Shown here: positions 1 through 5,777 of the stretch, piece after piece
Layout of the letters: each line of letters opens with the position of its first letter
Position numbering within the stretch: position 1 is the stretch's first letter
NCBI GenBank assembly: GCA_023445705.1
Contig: JAEXKM010000391.1
Span: 1 to 14,243 of the forward strand
DNA from: Pseudomonadota bacterium
GTDB taxonomy: Bacteria; Pseudomonadota; Alphaproteobacteria; Caulobacterales; Caulobacteraceae
Reading direction: 5' to 3'
DNA length: 14,243 nucleotides
The notes under the pieces: model-generated
The model's database searches: none
The model's input: the letters and a program-made list of their open reading frames with translations, nothing else
Told to the model about the DNA's origin: nothing
Made by a program: the position numbers and the translations under genes

Positions 1-1302
1 CTGCAGGCCCTGCTTCTCGACGATCGCGCGGGCCCGACCCTCGCCAGCCCACATGCGCTCGAAGACGTCCTTGGCGATCTTGGAGGAGATGACGCCCTCC
101 TCGATCAGCGCCACCAGCTCGGCGATCTCGTCGGGTTTCAGCGGGCTCTCAGTGATCTCCAGGCCGCCTGCCGTCAGCTTGGCGGCGAGGTCGTTGGTGA
201 CCCAGTTGGCCGTCAGCTTGGCGTCACGCCCCTTGGCCGCGGCCTCGTAGTAGTCGGCCCTGGCTGCCTCGGTGATCAGCACGCCGGCGTCGTAGGCCGA
301 CAGGCCGTACTGCGACTGCAGCCGCGCTTTCTTTGCGTCAGGCAGTTCCGGCAGCGAGGCCTCGATGGCCTTCACCCACGCCGGATCCAGCTCCAGCGGC
401 AGCAGGTCCGGATCGGGGAAGTAGCGATAGTCGTGCGCCTCTTCCTTTGAACGCATGGACCGGGTTTCGCCCTTGTTGGGGTCGAACAGCCGGGTTTCCT
501 GATCGATGGAGCCGCCGTCTTCGAGGATCTCGATCTGGCGGCGCGCCTCGTACTCGATCGCCTGCTGGATGAAGCGGTAGGAGTTGACGTTCTTGATCTC
601 GCAGCGCGTGCCGAGATGGCTGAAGTCGCCGGTTTCCCGGAACTTCTCGTAGGCGCCGGGGCGGCAGACCGAGACATTCACGTCAGCCCGCAGATTTCCC
701 TTCTCCATGTCGCCGTCGCAGGTGCCCAGATAGACGAGGATCGTGCGCAGCTTCTTCACATAGGCCGCGGCCTCCGCGGACGAGCGCATGTGCGGGCGCG
801 AGACGATCTCCATCAGCGCCGTGCCGGCCCGGTTCAGGTCGACATAGGTCGAGTTGGGATCCTGATCGTGCAAGCTCTTGCCCGCATCCTGCTCAAGGTG
901 AAGGCGCTCGATGCCGACCTTGAAGGTCGAGCCGTCGTCATGCTCGACGATGACCTCGCCCTCGCCGACGATCGGGTCCTTGAACTGGCTGATCTGATAG
1001 CCTTGCGGCAGGTCCGGATAGAAGTAGTTCTTCCGGTCGAAGTGGCTCTTCAGGTTGATCTGGGCCTTCAGGCCAAGCCCCGTCTTCACCGCCTGCTCGA
1101 CGCAGTGCTTGTTGATGACCGGCAGCATGCCCGGCATGGCCGCATCGACCAGGGAGACCTGCTGGTTCGGTCCGGCCCCGAAGCCGACAGCCGCGCCCGA
1201 GAACAGCTTGGCGTTCGAGGCGACCTGGGCGTGAACCTCCAGCCCCAGCACCACTTCCCACTGGCCGGTCCGGCCGGCGATCAACTTCGACGTATCAGTC
1301 AT
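1..1302 (-). CDS. gatB: GatB, subunit B of Asp-tRNA(Asn)/Glu-tRNA(Gln) amidotransferase (3' end outside window)
   Basis: GatB binds misacylated Glu-tRNA(Gln) or Asp-tRNA(Asn), activates the side-chain carboxylate with ATP, and receives ammonia from GatA in the cytosolic GatCAB complex. Translation of the minus strand from the ATG at 1302 gives 434 residues in one open frame. It has the family signature LGLEVHAQV (residues 19-27), then RKNYFYPDLPQGYQISQ (90-106), and further on the NRAGTALMEIVSRP and CDGDMEKGNLRADVNVSV blocks. The last visible residues, IVEKQGLQ, belong to the C-terminal YqeY-like tRNA-binding domain. Full-length GatB is about 475-500 residues, so roughly 50 residues are missing because the window ends, not because of a mutation. 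An AGGAA ribosome site at 1309-1313 lies 6 bases before the ATG and supports this start. It is not contiguous with gatA: a gene on the other strand lies between them, so gatB probably has its own promoter. Confidence 0.97.
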   Translation of the reverse strand, partial: MTDTSKLIAGRTGQWEVVLGLEVHAQVASNAKLFSGAAVGFGAGPNQQVSLVDAAMPGMLPVINKHCVEQAVKTGLGLKAQINLKSHFDRKNYFYPDLPQGYQISQFKDPIVGEGEVIVEHDDGSTFKVGIERLHLEQDAGKSLHDQDPNSTYVDLNRAGTALMEIVSRPHMRSSAEAAAYVKKLRTILVYLGTCDGDMEKGNLRADVNVSVCRPGAYEKFRETGDFSHLGTRCEIKNVNSYRFIQQAIEYEARRQIEILEDGGSIDQETRLFDPNKGETRSMRSKEEAHDYRYFPDPDLLPLELDPAWVKAIEASLPELPDAKKARLQSQYGLSAYDAGVLITEAARADYYEAAAKGRDAKLTANWVTNDLAAKLTAGGLEITESPLKPDEIAELVALIEEGVISSKIAKDVFERMWAGEGRARAIVEKQGLQ

Positions 1303-1322
1303 GTCGCGTTCCTAGCGAACCT

Positions 1323-1344
1323 CGCCCGCGAGCGGAAGCGGGCG
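1323..1344. other. Perfect inverted repeat between gatB and the divergent small gene
   Basis: CGCCCGC (1323-1329) and GCGGGCG (1338-1344) form a 7-bp GC stem with an 8-base loop, 20 bases upstream of the gatB ATG. In the gatB transcript it would sit in the 5' leader just before the ribosome site. It could be a leader hairpin, an operator, or a chance palindrome in GC-rich DNA. The 113-base divergent spacer around it (1303-1415) must contain the start signals for both genes, but I see no convincing -35/-10 pair. Confidence 0.3.
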
Positions 1345-1415
1345 TCTGAAATCCCTTGCGCGGCGGGCTTATCGAGCGATGTTATCCAGACCACCTTGGG
1401 GGACCCGGAAACACC

Positions 1416-1706
1416 ATGAAGAAGCTTTTCACCGCTGGCCTCATCGGCCTCTCGATGTCGTTCAGCGTCCTGTCGGCGTTCGCCGCGAGCCTGTCGGCGG
1501 ACAACACGCCCATCGCCGACATCGCCGCGACCCCGGCCGGCAAGGCCGCCCTGGACAAGAACCTGCCCGGCCTCACCACCCACGGCGCCTATGACCAGTT
1601 CAAGGGCATGAGCCTGAAGCAGGTGCAGCCCCTGTCCGGCGGCGCCATTACCGACGCCCAACTCAAGGCGCTGCAAGCCGACCTCGACAAGCTGGGCAAG
1701 AAATAG
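1416..1706 (+). CDS. Small predicted secreted/periplasmic protein of unknown function (96 aa)
   Basis: I cannot assign a function. The 96-residue product starts with a classical Sec signal peptide: MKK, a hydrophobic stretch from about residue 4 to 20, and a likely signal peptidase I site after SAFA (residue 23). The mature part, about 73 residues, has no cysteine and few aromatic residues. It carries the segment TPIADIAATPAGKAALDKNLPG (residues 31-52), a KGMSLKQVQPL stretch (about 63-73), and ends in ITDAQLKALQADLDKLGKK. The sequence resembles a short module I recall, without certainty, from hypothetical proteins and hydrolases of Caulobacterales and sphingomonads, where a 'residue-x-LL-DPAAKAVLDKHLPG' block is followed by 'MSLKxLQ'. 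I chose the ATG at 1416 over an upstream in-frame start at 1356 because it places the signal peptide at the N-terminus; a weak GGA lies 6 bases before it. It is divergent from gatB and convergent with gatA. Confidence 0.8.
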   Translation: MKKLFTAGLIGLSMSFSVLSAFAASLSADNTPIADIAATPAGKAALDKNLPGLTTHGAYDQFKGMSLKQVQPLSGGAITDAQLKALQADLDKLGKK

Positions 1707-1715
1707 CCCGAACCA

Positions 1716-1741
1716 GAGCCCCCGCCTCGCGGTGGGGGCTC
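1716..1741. terminator. Hairpin between convergent genes, probable bidirectional terminator
   Basis: GAGCCCCCGCC (1716-1726) pairs with GGTGGGGGCTC (1731-1741) around a TCGC loop, giving an 11-bp stem with one G-T wobble. It starts 9 bases after the stop codon of the small secreted-protein gene and ends 7 bases before the stop of gatA on the other strand, the expected place for a terminator shared by convergent genes. The tails are poor: CCTT follows on the plus strand and a short TCTGGTTC on the minus strand, so efficiency without Rho is uncertain. Confidence 0.65.
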
Positions 1742-1748
1742 CTTGAGC

Positions 1749-3221
1749 TTACCACCACTTGGCCGGCTTGGCCTTGAAGTCCGCGGCCTTCTCGATGGCC
1801 GCGCCGACCGAAAACAGCGTCCCCTCGTCCAGCGCCTTGCCGATGAGCTGCAGGCCGAGCGGCAGGCCATTGGCGTCGACGCCGGCCGGGATGCTCATGC
1901 CGGGCAGCCCAGCCAGGTTCACCGTCACCGTAAAGATGTCGTTCAGGTACATCGCCACCGGATCGTCGGAGTTGGCGCCCAGTTCGAACGCCGCCGAAGG
2001 CGCGGTGGGCGTCAGCAGGGCGTCGACCTTCTGGAAGGCTTGGTCGAAGTCGTCGGCGATGCGGCGGCGAACCTTGAGCGCCTTGACGTAGTAGGCGTCG
2101 TAATAGCCGGCCGAGAGCACATAGGTGCCGATCAGGATGCGGCGCTTCACTTCCGCGCCGAAGCCCGCCGCGCGGGTCTTCTCGTAGGTCTCGGTGAGGT
2201 TCGCGCCGTCTTCGCGCAGGCCATAACGCATGCCGTCATAGCGGGCGAGGTTCGACGAGGCCTCGGCCGGAGCCACGATGTAGTAGGCCGGCAGGGCGTA
2301 CTTGGTGTGCGGCAGCGACACCTCGACGATCTCGCAGCCCGCCTCCTTGAGCCAGGCGATGCCTTGCTCCCAGAGCTTTTCGATCTCGGGCGGCATGCCT
2401 TCGACGCGGTATTCCTTCGGAATGCCGATCCGCAGACCCTTCACCGACTTGCCGACGAAGCTCGGGAAGTCCGGCACCTCGATGTCGAGGCTGGTCGAGT
2501 CCTTGGCGTCGTGGCCGGACATGGACTTCAGCAGGATCGCCGCGTCTTCGACGGTCTTGGCGATCGGGCCGGCCTGGTCGAGGGACGAGGCGAAGGCGAC
2601 CACGCCCCAGCGCGAGCAACGGCCGTAGGTCGGCTTGATCCCCACCGTTCCGGTGAAGGCGGCCGGCTGGCGGATCGAGCCGCCGGTGTCCGTCGCCGTG
2701 GCGCCCAGGCAGAGGTCGGCGGCCACCGCGGCCGCCGAACCGCCGGACGAACCACCGGGGGTCAGCTTCGAATTGGAGCCTTCCGAACGCCAGGGGTTCA
2801 CCACAGGCCCGAAGGCGGAGGTCTCGTTCGACGAGCCCATGGCGAATTCGTCGAGGTTCAGCTTGCCCAGCATCACCGCCCCGTCGCGCCACAGGTTCGT
2901 GGTCACGGTCGACTCGTAGGTCGGGACGAAGTTGCCGAGGATGTTCGAGCAGGCGGTGGAGCGGACGCCCTCCGTGCAGAAGAGGTCCTTGATGCCCAGC
3001 GGCGCGCCGTCCAGGGCGCCGGCTTCGCCGCGGGCGCGGCGGGCGTCGGAATCCTTGGCCATGGCGATCGCCTTCTCGGGCGTCTCCAGGATGTAGGCGT
3101 TCAGCGGCTTGGCGGCGGCCACCGCATCGACATGGGCCTTGGTCAGTTCCTCGGACGAGAACGACTTGTCGGCCAGGCCGTCCAGCGCGGCCTTCAGCGT
3201 CAGGGAAGTCAGGGCGCTCAT
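1749..3221 (-). CDS. gatA: GatA, glutaminase (amidase) subunit of GatCAB amidotransferase
   Basis: GatA hydrolyses glutamine and channels ammonia to GatB for transamidation of Glu-tRNA(Gln) and/or Asp-tRNA(Asn). The 490-residue protein is the usual length. It shows the full amidase-signature catalytic triad: Lys78 in GAPLGIKDL, cis-Ser158 in TPGGSSGGSAAAVA, and nucleophile Ser182 in TDTGGSIRQPAAFTG. The 24-residue spacing between the two serines matches known GatA and FAAH enzymes. KLNLDEFAMGSSNE (120-133) is also characteristic of GatA within the amidases. The ATG at 3221 shares its A with the gatC stop codon (TAATG), which implies translational coupling from gatC. On the minus strand it is followed by the hairpin at 1716-1741 rather than by gatB. 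Confidence 0.97.
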   Translation of the reverse strand: MSALTSLTLKAALDGLADKSFSSEELTKAHVDAVAAAKPLNAYILETPEKAIAMAKDSDARRARGEAGALDGAPLGIKDLFCTEGVRSTACSNILGNFVPTYESTVTTNLWRDGAVMLGKLNLDEFAMGSSNETSAFGPVVNPWRSEGSNSKLTPGGSSGGSAAAVAADLCLGATATDTGGSIRQPAAFTGTVGIKPTYGRCSRWGVVAFASSLDQAGPIAKTVEDAAILLKSMSGHDAKDSTSLDIEVPDFPSFVGKSVKGLRIGIPKEYRVEGMPPEIEKLWEQGIAWLKEAGCEIVEVSLPHTKYALPAYYIVAPAEASSNLARYDGMRYGLREDGANLTETYEKTRAAGFGAEVKRRILIGTYVLSAGYYDAYYVKALKVRRRIADDFDQAFQKVDALLTPTAPSAAFELGANSDDPVAMYLNDIFTVTVNLAGLPGMSIPAGVDANGLPLGLQLIGKALDEGTLFSVGAAIEKAADFKAKPAKWW

Positions 3222-3508
3222 TACTCAACCACCTTCGGCACGACGAAGAAGCCATCCACGGTCTTCGGCGCATTGGACAGCACCTTGCCGGCGTCGCCGC
3301 CGTCGGTGACCACGTCTTCTCGCATGGGCAGGGCCGCGGCGACCGCAGAGGTCATCGGCTCGACCCCGTCGGTGTCCACCTCGCCGAGCTGTTCGATCCA
3401 GGTCATGATCCCGTTCAGCTCTTTGGCGAGCGCTTCCAGCTTCTCCTCGGGCTCGGCGATCCGCGCGAGCCTCGCGACCTTTCGAACGGTCGCGGCGTCG
3501 ATGGCCAT
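3221..3508 (-). CDS. gatC: GatC, small subunit of GatCAB amidotransferase
   Basis: GatC is a small non-catalytic subunit that wraps around the GatA-GatB interface and stabilises the complex. The 95-residue product has the family pattern: an N-terminal helix VRKVARLARIAEPEEKLEA, the ELNGIMTWIEQLGEVDTDGVEP region (about 30-51), and the C-terminal LPMREDVV...NAPKTVDGFFVVPKV segment that inserts along GatA. A strong ribosome site, AGGAGG on the minus strand (3514-3519), lies 5 bases before the ATG and fixes the start. It is the first gene of a gatC-gatA unit and is divergent from ruvX across a 78-base spacer. Confidence 0.96.
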   Translation of the reverse strand: MAIDAATVRKVARLARIAEPEEKLEALAKELNGIMTWIEQLGEVDTDGVEPMTSAVAAALPMREDVVTDGGDAGKVLSNAPKTVDGFFVVPKVVE

Positions 3509-3535
3509 GGGGCCCTCCTAATGTCCAAGTCAGGG

Positions 3536-3564
3536 GGTTAGCCGCGCAGGCCTCCCTTTGACAA
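3536..3564 (-). promoter_or_regulatory. Candidate promoter for gatC-gatA
   Basis: On the minus strand, TTGTCA (3559-3564) is followed after 17 bases by GGCTAACC-type sequence (CTAACC at 3536-3541). This partly matches the Caulobacter housekeeping pattern TTGAC...GCTANAWC. A start about 20 bases before the gatC ATG would leave room for the AGGAGG ribosome site. The -10 match is only partial. The same octamer, TTTGACAA, reads as TTGACA on the plus strand and could serve ruvX. Confidence 0.33.
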
Positions 3565-3586
3565 GCGATGACCGCTAAGAAGCCGC

Positions 3587-4060
3587 ATGGCTGTCGTTGA
3601 ACTGACCGAACTTCCCGCCCTTTTGCCGCGCTATTCCGCCCTGATCGGGCTGGACCTGGGCGAAAAAACCATTGGCGTGGCCGTCTCCGACGTGACTCGG
3701 ATGGTCGCAAGCCCGCTCGAACTGATCCGCAAGACCAAGTTCACGGCCGAGGCGAACCGTCTGTTCGCGCTGATCGACGAGCGTGAGGTCGGCGCCGTCG
3801 TCATAGGCCTGCCGATCAATATGGACGGATCCGAGGGGCCGCGGTGCCAGTCGAACCGCGCCTTCGCACGCAATCTGCTGCGCCTGCGCGAGCTGCCCAT
3901 CGCCTTCTGGGACGAGCGGATGTCGACCATGGCGGTCAACCGCGTCCTGATCGAGGAGGCCGACGTCACCCGCGGCCGGCGCGCCGAACTGGTGGACAAG
4001 ATGGCCGCCGCCTGGATCCTCCAGGGGGCGCTCGATCGCCTCCGGACCGCGGGCGAATGA
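3587..4060 (+). CDS. ruvX: RuvX/YqgF, RNase H-fold putative pre-16S rRNA nuclease / Holliday junction resolvase-like
   Basis: YqgF-family proteins have an RNase H-like fold. They were first predicted to be Holliday junction resolvases and were later linked to 5'-end processing of 16S rRNA. The 157-residue product carries GLDLGEKTIGVAVSD (residues 21-35, Asp23 as first acidic ligand), VIGLPINMDGSEG (72-84), the FWDERMST block (107-114), and LVDKMAAAWILQ (135-146, Asp137), so all acidic positions of the family are kept. It is slightly longer than E. coli YqgF because of about 16 extra N-terminal residues. The ATG at 3587 has no clear Shine-Dalgarno sequence. A GCTAAGAA box (3574-3581) ends just before it, which raises the possibility of a very short or absent leader. 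Two inverted repeats follow before pyrB. Confidence 0.94.
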   Translation: MAVVELTELPALLPRYSALIGLDLGEKTIGVAVSDVTRMVASPLELIRKTKFTAEANRLFALIDEREVGAVVIGLPINMDGSEGPRCQSNRAFARNLLRLRELPIAFWDERMSTMAVNRVLIEEADVTRGRRAELVDKMAAAWILQGALDRLRTAGE

Positions 4061-4086
4061 GCCGTCACGCTTGGCGCCCTCCCATC

Positions 4087-4135
4087 GAGCCTTTTCGGGC
4101 CAGAAGAAAATCATATAGCCCGTTGAAAAAGGCTC
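4087..4135 (+). terminator. Imperfect inverted repeat after ruvX, possible terminator or attenuator-like hairpin
   Basis: GAGCCTTTT-CGGGC (4087-4100) pairs with GCCCG-AAAAGGCTC (4118-4122 and 4127-4135), interrupted by a 4-base bulge TTGA on the right side, with a 17-base AT-rich loop. The sequence TATTT follows. It starts 26 bases after the ruvX stop codon, so it could terminate ruvX transcription. If transcription continues, it would be the first of two hairpins in the pyrB leader. TTGAAA (4123-4128) within it could alternatively be a -35 box, but I see no good -10 partner. Confidence 0.4.
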
Positions 4136-4149
4136 TATTTCCCAAATGT

Positions 4150-4202
4150 TAGAGCGCGTTCTGACCGCGAAACCGGGTTCCACTTTTGCGGAACGCGCTC
4201 TA
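4150..4202. repeat. 53-bp palindromic intergenic repeat with 12-bp perfect arms, abutting the pyrB ribosome site
   Basis: The arms TAGAGCGCGTTC (4150-4161) and GAACGCGCTCTA (4191-4202) are perfect reverse complements. They enclose 29 bases containing a nested odd palindrome, AACCGGGTT (4171-4179), and a CGC/GCG pair (4166-4168 with 4188-4190). Read on the minus strand, the core contains AAAGTGGAACCCGGTTTCGC, which resembles dispersed small palindromes (AAGTGGAtACCGGTTCGC type) that I recall from many alphaproteobacterial genomes. The right arm ends one base before the GAGG ribosome site of pyrB (4204-4207), so in RNA the hairpin would stand directly next to it. Confidence 0.75.
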
Positions 4203-4215
4203 TGAGGCGGCTTTA

Positions 4216-5187
4216 ATGAGCGCAGCACCCCTTGAAGAGGTCCTCGGCCGGACCTTCCCGTTCCCGAAACGCCACTTCCTGTCGGTGGTGGATCTCAACC
4301 CCGTGGAAGTCACCGGCCTGTTGGATCTGGCCGACAGCTTCGCGGCCTTGAACCGCCAGCATTCGAAAAAGCTCGACCTGCTCAAGGGTCGAACTCTGAT
4401 GAACCTCTTCTTCGAGAATTCCACTCGTACGCAGAGTTCGTTCGAGCTCGCCGGAAAGCGCCTGGGCGCCGACGTCGTCAACATGAGCCCGCGCTCGTCC
4501 TCGATCTCGAAGGGCGAAACCCTGATCGACACCGCAGTGACGCTAAACGCCATGCAGCCGGACCTGCTGGTGGTGCGTCACGGCTCATCCGGGGCTGCTT
4601 CGCTGCTGTCGCAGAAGGTCACCTGCTCGGTAGTCAACGCCGGCGACGGGCAGCACGAGCACCCGACCCAGGCGCTGCTGGACATGCTCTCGTTGCGCCG
4701 GTCCTTCGGCCGCATCGCCGGGCTGAAGATCGCCATCTGCGGCGACATCCTCCACAGCCGCGTCGCCCGTTCGAACGTGGGCCTGCTGCAGATGATGGGG
4801 GCCGAGGTGCGCCTGGTGGGGCCGCCGACGCTGATGCCGGCGCAGGCCGATCGCTGGGGCTCGGCCATCTATCACGACATGCGCAAGGGCATCGAAGGCT
4901 GCGACGTGGTCATGATGCTGCGCCTCCAACTCGAGCGCATGGACGGGGTCATGGCCCCTTCGCAGCGCGAGTACTTCCGCTTCTACGGCCTGGACCGCGA
5001 AAAGCTGGCCCACGCCGCGCCGCATGTCCGCGTCATGCACCCGGGCCCGATGAACCGGGGCGTGGAGATCGATTCCGACGTCGCCGACGATCTGGCCGTT
5101 TCGCTGATCCAGGACCAGGTGGAGATGGGCGTGGCCGCGCGCATGGCCGTGCTGACCTCGCTGGCCGCGCGGCTGGACAACGACTGA
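4216..5187 (+). CDS. pyrB: Aspartate carbamoyltransferase catalytic chain
   Basis: PyrB condenses carbamoyl phosphate with aspartate, the first committed step of pyrimidine synthesis. The 323-residue product has the carbamoyl-phosphate loop STRTQSSFE (69-77; the family usually has STRTRxSFE, so Gln73 replaces the second Arg), Lys99 in SISKGET (the 80s-loop lysine supplied to the neighbouring subunit), Arg121-His122, EHPTQALLDM (148-157) with His149 and Gln152, GDILHSRVARSN (176-187), the aspartate-binding MLRLQLER (234-241) and HPGPMNRGVEI (275-285). I start at the ATG at 4216, with GAGG at 4204-4207, rather than an in-frame TTG at 4186 that would lie inside the palindromic repeat. No pyrI gene adjoins. 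The stop overlaps the next ATG (TGATG). The pairing with a pyrC' gene suggests the Pseudomonas-type PyrB-PyrC' assembly. Confidence 0.96.
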   Translation: MSAAPLEEVLGRTFPFPKRHFLSVVDLNPVEVTGLLDLADSFAALNRQHSKKLDLLKGRTLMNLFFENSTRTQSSFELAGKRLGADVVNMSPRSSSISKGETLIDTAVTLNAMQPDLLVVRHGSSGAASLLSQKVTCSVVNAGDGQHEHPTQALLDMLSLRRSFGRIAGLKIAICGDILHSRVARSNVGLLQMMGAEVRLVGPPTLMPAQADRWGSAIYHDMRKGIEGCDVVMMLRLQLERMDGVMAPSQREYFRFYGLDREKLAHAAPHVRVMHPGPMNRGVEIDSDVADDLAVSLIQDQVEMGVAARMAVLTSLAARLDND

Positions 5188-5777
5188 TGAGCGCCCTCGC
5201 TTCGGTCTGCGTGTTCTGCGGGGCCAGCCCCGGCGCAGATCCCGGCTATGCCGCGGCCGCGCGGGCCATGGGTCAGGCGATCGCGGCACGAGGCCTGCGG
5301 CTGATCTATGGCGGCGCGAAGATCGGGCTGATGGGCGCGGTCGCCGATGCGGCCATGGCGGCCGGCGGCGAGGTCATCGGCGTCATGCCCCATGCCCTCG
5401 TGGACAAGGAGATCGGACACCAGGGCCTTACGCGCCTGGAGGTCGTCGACTCGATGCACGAGCGCAAGGCGCGCATGGCCGAGCTCTCGGAAGGCTTCAT
5501 CGCGCTGCCCGGCGGCGTCGGCACCTTGGAAGAGATCTTCGAGATCTGGACCTGGGGCCAACTGGGTTTCCACGCCAAGCCGGCCGCCTTCCTCAATGTG
5601 CGCGGCTACTATGACGGCCTGCGCAATTTCCTCGATCACTCGGTGGGCGAAGCGTTCCTGCGCGCGCCCCACCGCGACATGGTGATCTTCCGCGAGGACC
5701 CGGTCCAGGTGCTGGACGCACTTGCCGCCTACGTCCCCCCTGTCGTCGAAAAATGGATCGGACGCCCCGAACTATGA
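5187..5777 (+). CDS. LOG-family nucleoside 5'-monophosphate phosphoribohydrolase (TIGR00730 type)
   Basis: LOG proteins cleave the base from nucleoside 5'-monophosphates. The founding plant enzyme releases active cytokinins, and some bacterial relatives such as PpnN act on ordinary purine and pyrimidine monophosphates. The 196-residue product starts with a Rossmann strand, VCVFCGASPG (7-16), then LIYGGAKIGLMGAVADAA (39-56), and has the catalytic signature MHERK (90-94) plus PGGVGTLEEIFE (108-119), with Arg93 and Glu116 as expected active-site residues. It is short and single-domain, like classical LOG, not like the larger PpnN. It overlaps pyrB by one base (TGATG) and the next gene by four (ATGA), so the three are almost certainly co-translated. 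The substrate cannot be read from the sequence. Its position between pyrimidine genes makes a pyrimidine nucleotide conceivable. Confidence 0.92.
   Translation: MSALASVCVFCGASPGADPGYAAAARAMGQAIAARGLRLIYGGAKIGLMGAVADAAMAAGGEVIGVMPHALVDKEIGHQGLTRLEVVDSMHERKARMAELSEGFIALPGGVGTLEEIFEIWTWGQLGFHAKPAAFLNVRGYYDGLRNFLDHSVGEAFLRAPHRDMVIFREDPVQVLDALAAYVPPVVEKWIGRPEL

Noticed and set aside
616..1419. 267-codon plus-strand frame overlapping gatB and running into the secreted-protein start
   Set aside because: Most of it is antisense to gatB coding sequence, and it has no domain or ribosome site.
1743..3521. 592-codon open frame on the plus strand opposite gatA and gatC
   Set aside because: It is antisense to two genes with complete family motifs, has an Arg/Gly/Val-rich composition typical of GC-rich shadow frames, and has no recognisable domain.
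4123..4151. Sigma70-like promoter TTGAAA with a downstream -10 for pyrB
   Set aside because: No hexamer at 16-18 bases resembles a -10 box, and the region is better explained by the inverted repeat.
4186..4215. Earlier TTG start for pyrB inside the palindromic repeat
   Set aside because: The ATG at 4216 has a GAGG ribosome site at proper spacing, and the extra ten residues would come from repeat DNA.
5753..5773. Earlier ATG start for the pyrC' gene
   Set aside because: It would add seven residues (MDRTPRT) with no homology and a longer overlap. The ATGA overlap at 5774 is the typical coupled start.
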